From an uncultured Bacteroidales bacterium (GTDB lineage Bacteria > Bacteroidota > Bacteroidia > Bacteroidales > UBA932), in assembly GCA_900318015.1 (NCBI GenBank), contig ONJB01000011.1:1-47009 (forward strand): DNA of 47,009 nucleotides, read 5' to 3'. The notes under the pieces are model-generated. The model worked only from the letters and a program-made list of their open reading frames with translations, was not told where the DNA came from and searched no databases. A program made the position numbers and the translations under genes. Within the stretch, counting starts at the first letter, position 1, and every line of letters starts with the position of its first letter. Below, piece after piece: positions 6,334 to 13,935 of the stretch.

Positions 6334-8292
6334 CTACTGGAAGCAGTACCCCTCCCCTTCCTTGGTGATCACATTCTCGGCATACGGGCCGATCTTGCGG
6401 CGGAGGCGGTTGATGTAGGTATCGACCACCCGCACATTGGTTGCGGTGTTCTCGGACCAGCACTGCTTGTGCAGGTCTTCGGCCGTGAAGGTGTCGCCCA
6501 CGTTCTCAAGGAACAGTTTCAGCAGGTTGTACTCATGGATGGAGAGGTCCACGGCCTCGCCGTCCACGGTGACTTCCTTGGCGTCCGGGTCGATCTGCAG
6601 CCCACGGAACCGGATGCCGTTGCGGACGGCGCCCAGGCGGGCCTCCACGACGTTGATGATGTAGTCGCCGGTCTTTTCGCATTCGCCGATCAGGTCGGAG
6701 AACACGGTGCCGAGATCGTACCCGTACACCTGGGCGTCCAGGTTCTCGATGTTCTTCTGCTTGAGCCCGTTCCGGCAGGCGTTGATGCGGCGCTCCACAT
6801 CCTCGGAGTCGGCGATGGAGACGTCCTCCCGGCGGCCGGACAGCGATTCGTTCATCCGGGCCAGGGCTTCGTCGACCAGGGCGAACATATCCGCCACACC
6901 GGCTTCCAGCTGCTCGTCGAACACGACCTTGTTCTCGCGCTTGCGACGCAGGATGCGGGCCAGGTTGAAGCAGCTGTCGCCCACGGACTCCAGCTCGCCG
7001 ATCTGGCGGAGCATCGCGCGGATCTTCTGCTTGGTGTCGTCGGACAGATGGGCGGAACCCACGTCGCCGAGATAGCGGCCGATCTCGTTCTCCATCTTGT
7101 CGCTCACTTCCTCGACCTTCTTGATACGCTCGAAGAGCTTGTCGAAGGCCTGCTCGTCCTCGATGCCGTAGAGTTCCTTCACCATGCCGAACATCCGTTC
7201 CATCCGTTCGCCGAAGACCACGATCTCCTTCTGCGCCTGCAGGACGGAGATTTCAGGGGTCTTCATGATACCGCCGCGGATGTACTGCAGGCGGAATTCA
7301 TCCTCTTCCTCGGTCTTCTTGGGCTTGATGAGGAAGCACACGAGCTTCTCAATCTGCGGGATGAACCAGATCAGGATGGCCGTGTTGATGAGGTTGAAGC
7401 AGGTATGGAAGGTCGCCAGCGCGAAGGAAAGCTGGGTGGGATTCTGCTCGGCGGCGTTGGGATCCAGGCCCACGATGCCGCACACCATCCGGATGAACGG
7501 GAAGAAGAAGATGAGAACCCAGATGACACCGAACACGTTGAATACCAGGTGCGCCATGGCGGTTCGCCGGGCCTGCGTATTCGCGCTCATCGCAGCGAGG
7601 TTCGCCGTGACGGTGGTGCCGATGTTCTCACCCATGACCAGCGCGATGCCTTGGTAGATGGAAATTGCCCCGGTCGCGCACAGGACCATCGTGATGGCCA
7701 TGAGCGCGGCGGAACTCTGCACCATCGCGGTCAGGATCGTGCCGATCAGGAGGAACAGCAGGATGGTTCCGTAATTGGTCTTGAAGCTGGAGAAGAAGGC
7801 AACGACAGCAGGCTTGCTGGCGAGGTCCATCTCCACGCCGGTCTGTTTCAGCATGCCCAGCGCGAACAGCAGGAAACTGAGACCGAAGAGGAAATCGCCG
7901 ATATACCGGTGCTTGCCCAGCTGGATCAGGATGATGCCCGCGAGAAAGGCCGGCCACACCACGTCCGCCATGTTGAAGGAGAAGCCGGCGGACATGATCC
8001 ACGCGCTCATCGTCGTACCAATGTTCGCGCCCATGATGATCGAGATGGCCTGGGTGAGGGTGAGCAGGGCTGCATTCACGAAGGACACCGTCATCACGGT
8101 GGTAGCGGCGGATGACTGGACCGCGACGGTCACCAGCGCGCCGGTGGCGACACCGGAGAAGCGGTTGGTGGTCATCGCGCCCAGCAAGTGACGCAGCTGC
8201 GGACCCGCCATTTTCTGGAGGGCTTCGCTCATCACTTTCATGCCGTAGATCAGCAGGGCGATCGAGCCGAGAAGTTTCAGGACGATAAGCAT
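6334..8292 (-). CDS. Na/Pi cotransporter-PhoU protein with a fused PhoB/OmpR-type winged-helix domain
   Basis: A 652-residue protein in three parts. Residues about 1-325 are a Na/Pi cotransporter (PF02690 type) with the two inverted repeats marked by QSSAATT (59-65) and QSSAAL (192-197), each followed by NIGTT (90-94, 223-227). Residues about 345-550 are a helical PhoU-like domain, including IGELESVGDSCFNLARIL. Residues about 560-652 match an OmpR/PhoB C-terminal DNA-binding domain: a strand pair (LQIDPDAKEVTVDGEAVDLS), HEYNLLKLFLEN, the helix VRVVDTYINRLRRKIG and the wing VITKEGEGYCFQ. Family members normally end after the PhoU part. This is a candidate membrane-tethered transcription factor that senses phosphate flux. 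It lies 15 nt after the M28 peptidase gene, probably in the same operon. Confidence 0.9.
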   Translation of the reverse strand: MLIVLKLLGSIALLIYGMKVMSEALQKMAGPQLRHLLGAMTTNRFSGVATGALVTVAVQSSAATTVMTVSFVNAALLTLTQAISIIMGANIGTTMSAWIMSAGFSFNMADVVWPAFLAGIILIQLGKHRYIGDFLFGLSFLLFALGMLKQTGVEMDLASKPAVVAFFSSFKTNYGTILLFLLIGTILTAMVQSSAALMAITMVLCATGAISIYQGIALVMGENIGTTVTANLAAMSANTQARRTAMAHLVFNVFGVIWVLIFFFPFIRMVCGIVGLDPNAAEQNPTQLSFALATFHTCFNLINTAILIWFIPQIEKLVCFLIKPKKTEEEDEFRLQYIRGGIMKTPEISVLQAQKEIVVFGERMERMFGMVKELYGIEDEQAFDKLFERIKKVEEVSDKMENEIGRYLGDVGSAHLSDDTKQKIRAMLRQIGELESVGDSCFNLARILRRKRENKVVFDEQLEAGVADMFALVDEALARMNESLSGRREDVSIADSEDVERRINACRNGLKQKNIENLDAQVYGYDLGTVFSDLIGECEKTGDYIINVVEARLGAVRNGIRFRGLQIDPDAKEVTVDGEAVDLSIHEYNLLKLFLENVGDTFTAEDLHKQCWSENTATNVRVVDTYINRLRRKIGPYAENVITKEGEGYCFQ

Positions 8293-8307
8293 AGGATATA
8301 TTGCGTT

Positions 8308-9567
8308 TTAATATTGTTCAATGAAATCCACGATCAGCTTGAACACCGGTTCATAGCTGTCGAAGACAGCGTTCCTCCAATTGTCCAGCGGGGTATGGTA
8401 ATACGGGAAGGCAGATCCTTCCTCATCCTCGAGGAAGATGCAGGGAATCCCGCGCTTGGCAAATGGATAATGGTCGCTGTTCGCCGCCAGCGCGCCATGG
8501 TTCAGGGACTTGAAATAGCCCTTCTCCGCATTGATGCGCTCGATCAGTTCAAAGCCCCGCTGGCCCTGGTCGCTGGTCTCGCAGTACAGGACCGGATTGT
8601 TGTCGCCGATCATGTCCACATTGATCAGGTACCGGATCATTTCCAGCGGGAAAACCGGATGCTGCGCGTAATACTCCGATCCGCGGAGGTTCGCATCCTC
8701 GCCGGAGAAGGCGATGAACAGCATGTCGTACTTGGGCCGATGCTCGGCGAAATAGGCGGCCAAGGTGACGAGGGCGGCCGTGCCGGAAGCATTGTCATTG
8801 GCCCCGGCATAGAACACCCGGCGGCCGAGATTGCCCAGGTGATCGTAATGGGCCGTGAACACGTAGCAGCTGTCGTGGCTGGCGCCCTCCACCGAGGCGA
8901 TGACGTTGAAACACTGGTAGCTCTTGTAGAACTTGTTGTCGATGTCCACGGTGACGCTCCGGGAGCCGCGGGGGATCTGCTTCGACAGGACCCAGATGAC
9001 GGGCTTGGGGTTCACTTTCTCGCCGTAGGCCTTGTAGAACTTCAAAGGCTCGTCCCAAGTGAGGATGAGGCCTTTGTTCGGGGCGCCGTCCGCGCTCTGC
9101 AGCTTCTGGAAATCCTCCCGGTGCTTGTAGGTGAACCAGAAATCGCACACGACGAACGCATCCTTGTATTCGGGCTTCTCCAGGTCGCTGAAGATCTTCG
9201 CGGAATCGTAGTGGAGGGTATCGACGTAATAGACCGGATAGGTCCCTTCGACGCCCGGGCAGAACTCCCGGACGGTGAAATCCGTACCGGGCACCATTCT
9301 CCGCCCGTCGACGGAGAGTTTCATATCCCCGGCAAACGTATTGATGTCCAGGGTGAAATGCTGGCGGGTGACCGCATCGACCCCAGCCTTGCGATAGGCT
9401 TTCTCCAGATACTTGCCGGCCTTGTTGGCGCCGTCGCGGGCATAGCCGCGGCCCTGGAACCGCGCGGAACTGAGATCTCTGACGACCTTCTTGTATCCCG
9501 CCAGGTCCTGGGCGCTCCCTTGCACGGCGAAGACCGCCAGCAGGATCAGTATCAAAACTCTTCTCAT
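8308..9567 (-). CDS. Secreted M28-family zinc aminopeptidase
   Basis: A 419-residue protein with a signal peptide (MRRVLILILLAVFAVQGSAQ). The M28 zinc ligands are in place: His240 (TAHYDHLG), Asp258 (GANDNASGT), the SGED pair at 290-291, Asp318 (NVDMIGD) and His391 (YYHTPLDN). The usual SGEE motif reads SGED, a conservative change at a metal ligand. The frame stays open far upstream, but the ATG at 9567 gives the signal peptide and is preceded by a -7 box. It is expected to trim peptides in the periplasm or outside the cell. It is the first gene of a two-gene unit with the Na/Pi-PhoU-wHTH gene and is divergent from the sugar dehydrogenase operon. Confidence 0.9.
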   Translation of the reverse strand: MRRVLILILLAVFAVQGSAQDLAGYKKVVRDLSSARFQGRGYARDGANKAGKYLEKAYRKAGVDAVTRQHFTLDINTFAGDMKLSVDGRRMVPGTDFTVREFCPGVEGTYPVYYVDTLHYDSAKIFSDLEKPEYKDAFVVCDFWFTYKHREDFQKLQSADGAPNKGLILTWDEPLKFYKAYGEKVNPKPVIWVLSKQIPRGSRSVTVDIDNKFYKSYQCFNVIASVEGASHDSCYVFTAHYDHLGNLGRRVFYAGANDNASGTAALVTLAAYFAEHRPKYDMLFIAFSGEDANLRGSEYYAQHPVFPLEMIRYLINVDMIGDNNPVLYCETSDQGQRGFELIERINAEKGYFKSLNHGALAANSDHYPFAKRGIPCIFLEDEEGSAFPYYHTPLDNWRNAVFDSYEPVFKLIVDFIEQY

Positions 9568-9574
9568 GATTATG

Positions 9575-9582
9575 CAAATATA
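9575..9582 (-). promoter_or_regulatory. -7 box directly upstream of the M28 peptidase ATG
   Basis: On the minus strand the site reads TATATTTG and is followed after only 7 nt by the start codon at 9567. If transcription starts 4-7 nt after the box, as usual for this consensus, the mRNA would be leaderless or nearly so. Confidence 0.6.
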
Positions 9583-9636
9583 ACAATTCTCCGTCAATCT
9601 CGACCGGTCAGATGCGGGCAAATCGGGAAGAAATCG

Positions 9637-9644
9637 TATATTTG
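9637..9644 (+). promoter_or_regulatory. -7 box directly upstream of the dehydrogenase ATG
   Basis: TATATTTG ends 7 nt before the ATG at 9652. It forms the plus-strand half of an 84-bp divergent promoter region shared with the M28 gene. The short distance again suggests a leaderless transcript. No clear -33 TTTG is visible. Confidence 0.6.
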
Positions 9645-9651
9645 TGTCCAT

Positions 9652-10668
9652 ATGAAAGCAATCCAGATTACCCAACCGTTCGAATTGAACGTGATCGATG
9701 TCGAGAAACCCCTGTGCGGGGAAGGCGAAGTGCTGCTGCGGATCCGATATGTCGGGTTCTGCGGGAGTGATTTGAACACCTGGCGCGGAGGGAACGCGAT
9801 GGCGAAGGCCGGCGTGGTCCCGGGCCACGAAGTGGGCGCCGAGATCGCCGCCGTCGGGCCTGGCGTTCCTGATTCGCTGCAGCCCGGCATGGTCGTCACC
9901 GTCAATCCCTATACCGCCTGCGGGCACTGCGCATCCTGCCGGAACGGCCGTTCCAACGCCTGTGAATTCAACGAGACGCTGGGCGTCCAGCGGGACGGCG
10001 CGATGCGGGAATTCTTCGTGGTTCCCTGGCAGAAGGTCATCTTGACCGAGGGCATTTCCGTGCGCGACTGCGCCCTGGTCGAGCCCCTGAGCGTCGGTTT
10101 CCACGCCGTGAGCCGGGCCCGGGTGACAGAGAAAGATGTCGTGGCCGTCTTCGGCTGCGGCATGATCGGCATGGGCGCCATCATCGGGGCAGCGCTCCGC
10201 GGAGCGACGGTCGTGGCGATGGACATCGACGACGAGAAACTGGCCGTCGCGAAGGCGGTCGGCGCGAAATATACGGTCAATACCGCGTACGAGGACGTGC
10301 AGGAAGGCATCTCGGAACTGACGGACGGGCTGCTGGCCGATGTCGTCATCGAAGCCGTGGGACTGCCCGTGACCCAGCGGCAGGCCATCGCCAACGTCGG
10401 TTTCACCGGGCGCGTTGTCTTCATCGGCTATGCCAAGGACCAGACGACCTTCCGCACCGCCGATTTCGTCAAGAAAGAACTGGACATCCGGGGTTCCCGC
10501 AACGCCTGCCCGGAGGATTTCCAGGCCGTCATCGACTATCTCCGGAGCGGTACCTGCCCGTACGACAAGCTGATCACGTCCGTCGTCAAACCGGAGGAAG
10601 CGGCGGAAGCGATGCAGCATTGGCATGAAAACCCTGGAAAGGTTTTCCGGATCCTCGTTGAATTCTAA
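9652..10668 (+). CDS. Zinc-dependent medium-chain sugar (acid) dehydrogenase, L-galactonate-5-dehydrogenase-like
   Basis: A 338-residue zinc alcohol dehydrogenase. Catalytic zinc ligands are Cys37 (GFCGSD) and His59-Glu60 (PGHE). The structural zinc site is Cys90, 93, 96 and 104 (ACGHCASCRNGRSNAC). A Rossmann motif FGCGMIGMG follows at about residue 170. The family includes sorbitol, threonine and L-galactonate dehydrogenases. With an L-galactose/fucose-dehydrogenase-type aldo/keto reductase and a lactonase downstream, oxidation of an aldonate such as L-galactonate to D-tagaturonate is the most coherent reading, but the substrate is inferred. The frame is open upstream; the ATG at 9652 was chosen for its canonical N-terminus and the adjoining -7 box. 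Confidence 0.88.
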   Translation: MKAIQITQPFELNVIDVEKPLCGEGEVLLRIRYVGFCGSDLNTWRGGNAMAKAGVVPGHEVGAEIAAVGPGVPDSLQPGMVVTVNPYTACGHCASCRNGRSNACEFNETLGVQRDGAMREFFVVPWQKVILTEGISVRDCALVEPLSVGFHAVSRARVTEKDVVAVFGCGMIGMGAIIGAALRGATVVAMDIDDEKLAVAKAVGAKYTVNTAYEDVQEGISELTDGLLADVVIEAVGLPVTQRQAIANVGFTGRVVFIGYAKDQTTFRTADFVKKELDIRGSRNACPEDFQAVIDYLRSGTCPYDKLITSVVKPEEAAEAMQHWHENPGKVFRILVEF

Positions 10669-10680
10669 ACCACCAGTCCT

Positions 10681-11613
10681 ATGATTTATCGCGATTTGGG
10701 AAAGACCGGAATGAGGCTTTCCGCCATCGGGTTCGGCGCCTCCTCCCTCGGCGGTGTCTTCCACGATTTCGAGGAGGCGAAAGGCATCGAGGCCGTTTTC
10801 GCCGCCATCGACGCCGGCGTAAACTTCATCGACGTATCCCCGTATTACGGCTATTACAAGGCCGAGACTGTGCTCGGGAAGGCCCTGAAGGACATCCCGC
10901 GGGACAAGTTCTTCCTGTCCACGAAAGTGGGCCGCTACGGCGAGGACGGGCACAACACCTGGGATTACTCCGCCGAGCGCGTGACCCGCAGCGTGTACGA
11001 GAGCATGGAACGCCTGAACATCGACTATATAGACCTGATCAATGTCCATGACATCGAGTTTTCGGACCTCGACCAGGTCGCCGGCGAGACGCTGCCCGCC
11101 CTCGTGCGGCTGCGCGAGGAAGGCATCGTCAAGCACGTCGGCATCACGGACCTGCAGCTGGAAAACTTGAAGTGGATGGTGGAACACGTCCCTGCCGGGA
11201 CGGTGGAAAGCGTGCTCAATTTCTGCCACTACTGCCTGAACGACGACAAGCTGGTGGACTTCCTGGACTTCTTCGAGGCCCACGGCATCGGCGTCATCAA
11301 CGCGTCACCGTTCTCGATGGGCCTGCTGACGCAGCGGGGCGTGCCGGCCTGGCACCCGGCGCCGGCATCGCTTGTGGAAGCCTGCAAGCGCGCCGCCGCG
11401 CACTGCGCCGCCAAGGGCTATCCCATCGAGAAACTCGCGATGCAGTATTCCCTGCAGAACCCCCGCATCGCCTCCACCCTGTTCAGCACCACCAAACCCG
11501 AAAACCTCCGGAAGAATGTCGCCTACATGGACGAACCCATCGACCTGCAGCTGGTGCAGGAAGTGCGGGAGATCATCGGCGACCAGCTCCGCGTTTCCTG
11601 GTCCAATACCTGA
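10681..11613 (+). CDS. Aldo/keto reductase, L-galactose/L-fucose dehydrogenase-like
   Basis: A 310-residue (alpha/beta)8 aldo/keto reductase. The catalytic tetrad is visible: Asp51 and Tyr56 (FIDVSPYYG), Lys82 (LSTKVGRYG) and His123 (NVHDIEF). The N-terminus MIYRDLGKTGMRLSAIGFG and the SPYYG signature resemble the L-galactose/L-fucose/D-arabinose dehydrogenase branch, which oxidises the sugar C1 to the lactone. It lies 12 nt after the zinc dehydrogenase and 6 nt before the amidohydrolase, so sugar to lactone to aldonate to keto-acid is a plausible sequence of steps in one operon. Confidence 0.88.
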   Translation: MIYRDLGKTGMRLSAIGFGASSLGGVFHDFEEAKGIEAVFAAIDAGVNFIDVSPYYGYYKAETVLGKALKDIPRDKFFLSTKVGRYGEDGHNTWDYSAERVTRSVYESMERLNIDYIDLINVHDIEFSDLDQVAGETLPALVRLREEGIVKHVGITDLQLENLKWMVEHVPAGTVESVLNFCHYCLNDDKLVDFLDFFEAHGIGVINASPFSMGLLTQRGVPAWHPAPASLVEACKRAAAHCAAKGYPIEKLAMQYSLQNPRIASTLFSTTKPENLRKNVAYMDEPIDLQLVQEVREIIGDQLRVSWSNT

Positions 11614-11619
11614 TCCCGT

Positions 11620-12537
11620 ATGCTTATCATCGACGCCCACAGCCACTTGTGGCTCCGGCAGGAAGCCGTCGTGGACGGTAAGGAGATCCGGCCGCTCCCG
11701 AACGGCCGGAGCCTGTTCATGGGCACGGAAGTCCAGATGCTTCCGCCTTTTCTGATCGACGGCCGGAACACGGCCGAGGTATTCCTTTCGAACATGGATT
11801 ACGCGCAGGTTTCCGCCGCGGTCGTCACGCAGGAGTTCATCGACGGCCTGCAGAACGACTACCTGGAGGATGTGGAACTGCGGTATCCGGAACGGTTCTT
11901 CGTATTCGGGATGTGCGAATTCCGCAAACCGGGGTTCCTCGCCCAGGCGGAAGAACTCATCGGCCGGGGCTTCCGGGGCATCAAGATTCCCGCGGCACGC
12001 CTCCTGCTCCCCGAAGGCCGCGTCCGGCTGGACAGTCCGGAGATGATGGCGATGTTCCACCTGATGGAGGACCGGGACCTGATCCTGCATGTGGAGTTGG
12101 CCGATGGAGACCTGCAAGTACCTGAGATGGAAGCAGTTATCGCCGAGTGCCCCCGGCTCCGCATCCTGATCGGCCATTTCGGGATGGTCACCCGGCCCGG
12201 CTGGATGGAACAGATCCGCCTCGCCCGCCATCCCAACGTGTACGTGGAATGCGGCGGCATCACCTGGCTCTTCAACGACGAGTTCTACCCCTTTCCTTCG
12301 GCTGTCCGGGCCATCCGGGAAGCGGCGGACGAAGTGGGCATCGACAAGTTGATGTGGGGCTCCGACTACCCCCGCACCATCACCGCCATCACCTACAAGA
12401 TGTCCTACGACTTCATCACGAAGAGCCCGCTCCTGACCGATGCGGAAAAGGCGGCGTTCCTGGGTGAAAACGCTCGCCGCTTCTTCGGTTTCGGCGACCT
12501 CCCCGTCCCCAGGCATGTGAAGAACATGTCGGAATAA
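11620..12537 (+). CDS. Amidohydrolase-superfamily sugar lactonase (COG3618-like)
   Basis: A 305-residue TIM-barrel metal-dependent hydrolase. Metal ligands are His7 and His9 (DAHSHLW), with further histidines in LILHVEL (about 157) and LIGHFG (about 187) and the catalytic Asp in WGSDYPR (about 247). This is the amidohydrolase_2 group, which contains L-fuconolactonase and 2-pyrone-4,6-dicarboxylate lactonase. Its position after the sugar dehydrogenase suggests it opens the lactone made by that enzyme. It is the last gene of the three-gene operon; the following symporter has its own promoter. Other hydrolase or decarboxylase activities of the superfamily cannot be excluded. Confidence 0.83.
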   Translation: MLIIDAHSHLWLRQEAVVDGKEIRPLPNGRSLFMGTEVQMLPPFLIDGRNTAEVFLSNMDYAQVSAAVVTQEFIDGLQNDYLEDVELRYPERFFVFGMCEFRKPGFLAQAEELIGRGFRGIKIPAARLLLPEGRVRLDSPEMMAMFHLMEDRDLILHVELADGDLQVPEMEAVIAECPRLRILIGHFGMVTRPGWMEQIRLARHPNVYVECGGITWLFNDEFYPFPSAVRAIREAADEVGIDKLMWGSDYPRTITAITYKMSYDFITKSPLLTDAEKAAFLGENARRFFGFGDLPVPRHVKNMSE

Positions 12538-12551
12538 AAAAACTTTTTCCG

Positions 12552-12559
12552 TATCTTTG
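12552..12559 (+). promoter_or_regulatory. -7 box 5 nt before the symporter ATG
   Basis: TATCTTTG, a perfect consensus box, ends 5 nt before the ATG at 12565. This is the closest spacing in the window and a strong candidate for leaderless transcription of the symporter-priA unit. Confidence 0.65.
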
Positions 12560-12564
12560 GAATT

Positions 12565-13935
12565 ATGCTAGAAAAGATTGTCTCCCAGGTCAATGATATC
12601 GTCTGGAATCCGGGTCTGGTCGTGTTGCTGATCGCCGCCGGCTTGTATTTTTCGTTCCGGACCCGGTTCGTGCAGGTCCGCCGGTTCAAACTGATGCTCA
12701 AGTCCCTTTTCTCCAAGAAGGAGGGCGCACAGGGGATCTCGTCCTTCGAGGCATTCTGCATCGCCCTGTCCGGGCGCGTGGGTACCGGCAACATCGTGGG
12801 CGTGGCGACCGCCATCGCCTTCGGCGGTCCCGGGGCCGTATTCTGGATGTGGATCGTCGCCTTCTTCGGCGCCTCCACGGCCTTCGTCGAGTCCACCCTG
12901 GCGCAGATCTACAAGTTCCCGCACCATTCCGGCTACCGGGGCGGTCCTTTCAGCTTCATCGAACATGGACTGGGCAAGAAATGGCTGGGCGTCACGTTCG
13001 CGGCCATCACCGTCCTCGCCTGCGGCTTCTTCCTGACGACGGTCCAGTCGAACGGCGTCTCGTCGGCCATCAAGAACGCCTTCCCGGTCTCTCCCCTCAC
13101 CTCCGGCATCGCCCTCGCGGTCATCCTGGGCCTCGTCATCTTCGGCGGCGTCAAGCGTATCGCCCGGGTGGCCTCCGTCGTCACTCCGTTCATGGCCCTC
13201 GGCTACATCCTGATGTCCCTGGTGGTCATCGGCTTCCATATCCAGGATGTCCCCGCCGTGTTCGCGTCCATCGTCACGAACGCCTTCGGCATCAACCCCA
13301 TATGCGGCGGCATCATCGGTTCCACCATCGCCATGGGCGTCAAACGCGGCATCTTCTCCAACGAGGCCGGCCAGGGCACGGGGGCCATCGTCTCGGCGGC
13401 CACCGATGTTCCCCATCCGGCCCAGCAAGGCCTCGCCCAGGCCTTCTCCGTGTATGTCGACACCCTGCTCGTGTGCACCGCCACCGCTCTCATGATCCTC
13501 TGCTCCGGCACCTACAACATCCTGGGCAGCGACGGCGAACTGCTGTACGCCGGCGCGCCGGAACTCGCCAACAACTACGTGAACTATACCCAGAGCGCCG
13601 TGGATACGGTGTTCAAGGGCTTCGGCAGCCAGTTCGTGTCCATCGCAATGGTTTTCTTCGCCTTCAGCACCATCATGGCCTACTACTTCTACGCGGAAAC
13701 CAGCATCATCTATCTCTTCCATGGACGGGAAGGCAAGGGCGAGAAAATCGCCATCCGCATCTTCCAGGTGCTGATGCTCGCGGCGGTGGTGTTCGGCGCG
13801 GTGCGCGAGGCGGACGTCGTCTGGCAGCTCGGTGACATCGGCGTCGGCATCATGGCCTGGTTCACCGTCATCTCGATCCTGATCCTCTGCCCGAAAGCCA
13901 TCAAGTCCCTGAAGGAATTCGAGAAAGTCGCCTGA
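12565..13935 (+). CDS. Alanine/glycine:cation symporter (AGCS family)
   Basis: A 456-residue inner-membrane protein of the AGCS family, which imports alanine or glycine with Na+ or H+. The first segment runs WNPGLVVLLIAAGLYFSFRT. The conserved block GRVGTGNIVGVATAIAFGGP (about 71-90) is the AGCS signature. SNEAGQGTGAIVSAATDVPHP (in the second half, about 271-291) is a second conserved patch. About ten membrane helices are expected. The start is set by the usual family N-terminus even though the -7 box is only 5 nt away. The stop overlaps the priA start by one base. No sugar-transport role is implied by the neighbouring operon. Confidence 0.93.
   Translation: MLEKIVSQVNDIVWNPGLVVLLIAAGLYFSFRTRFVQVRRFKLMLKSLFSKKEGAQGISSFEAFCIALSGRVGTGNIVGVATAIAFGGPGAVFWMWIVAFFGASTAFVESTLAQIYKFPHHSGYRGGPFSFIEHGLGKKWLGVTFAAITVLACGFFLTTVQSNGVSSAIKNAFPVSPLTSGIALAVILGLVIFGGVKRIARVASVVTPFMALGYILMSLVVIGFHIQDVPAVFASIVTNAFGINPICGGIIGSTIAMGVKRGIFSNEAGQGTGAIVSAATDVPHPAQQGLAQAFSVYVDTLLVCTATALMILCSGTYNILGSDGELLYAGAPELANNYVNYTQSAVDTVFKGFGSQFVSIAMVFFAFSTIMAYYFYAETSIIYLFHGREGKGEKIAIRIFQVLMLAAVVFGAVREADVVWQLGDIGVGIMAWFTVISILILCPKAIKSLKEFEKVA

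Noticed and set aside
6469-8115. Plus-strand frame of about 548 codons opposite the Na/Pi-PhoU-wHTH gene
   Set aside because: Composition is a typical GC-skew shadow (HDAE-rich, no domain), and the opposite strand is a clear three-domain protein.
8293-9600. A polysaccharide utilisation locus or phosphate-starvation regulon around the M28 and Na/Pi genes
   Set aside because: No SusC/SusD, PhoR/PhoB, Pst or alkaline phosphatase genes accompany them, and no Pho-box-like repeat was evident in the short upstream region.
9568-11283. Minus-strand open frame continuing upstream of the M28 peptidase across the dehydrogenase and reductase genes
   Set aside because: It is antisense to two clear enzymes and lacks any domain. 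The M28 signal peptide and -7 box set the true start at 9567. Long antisense frames are expected in GC-rich coding DNA.
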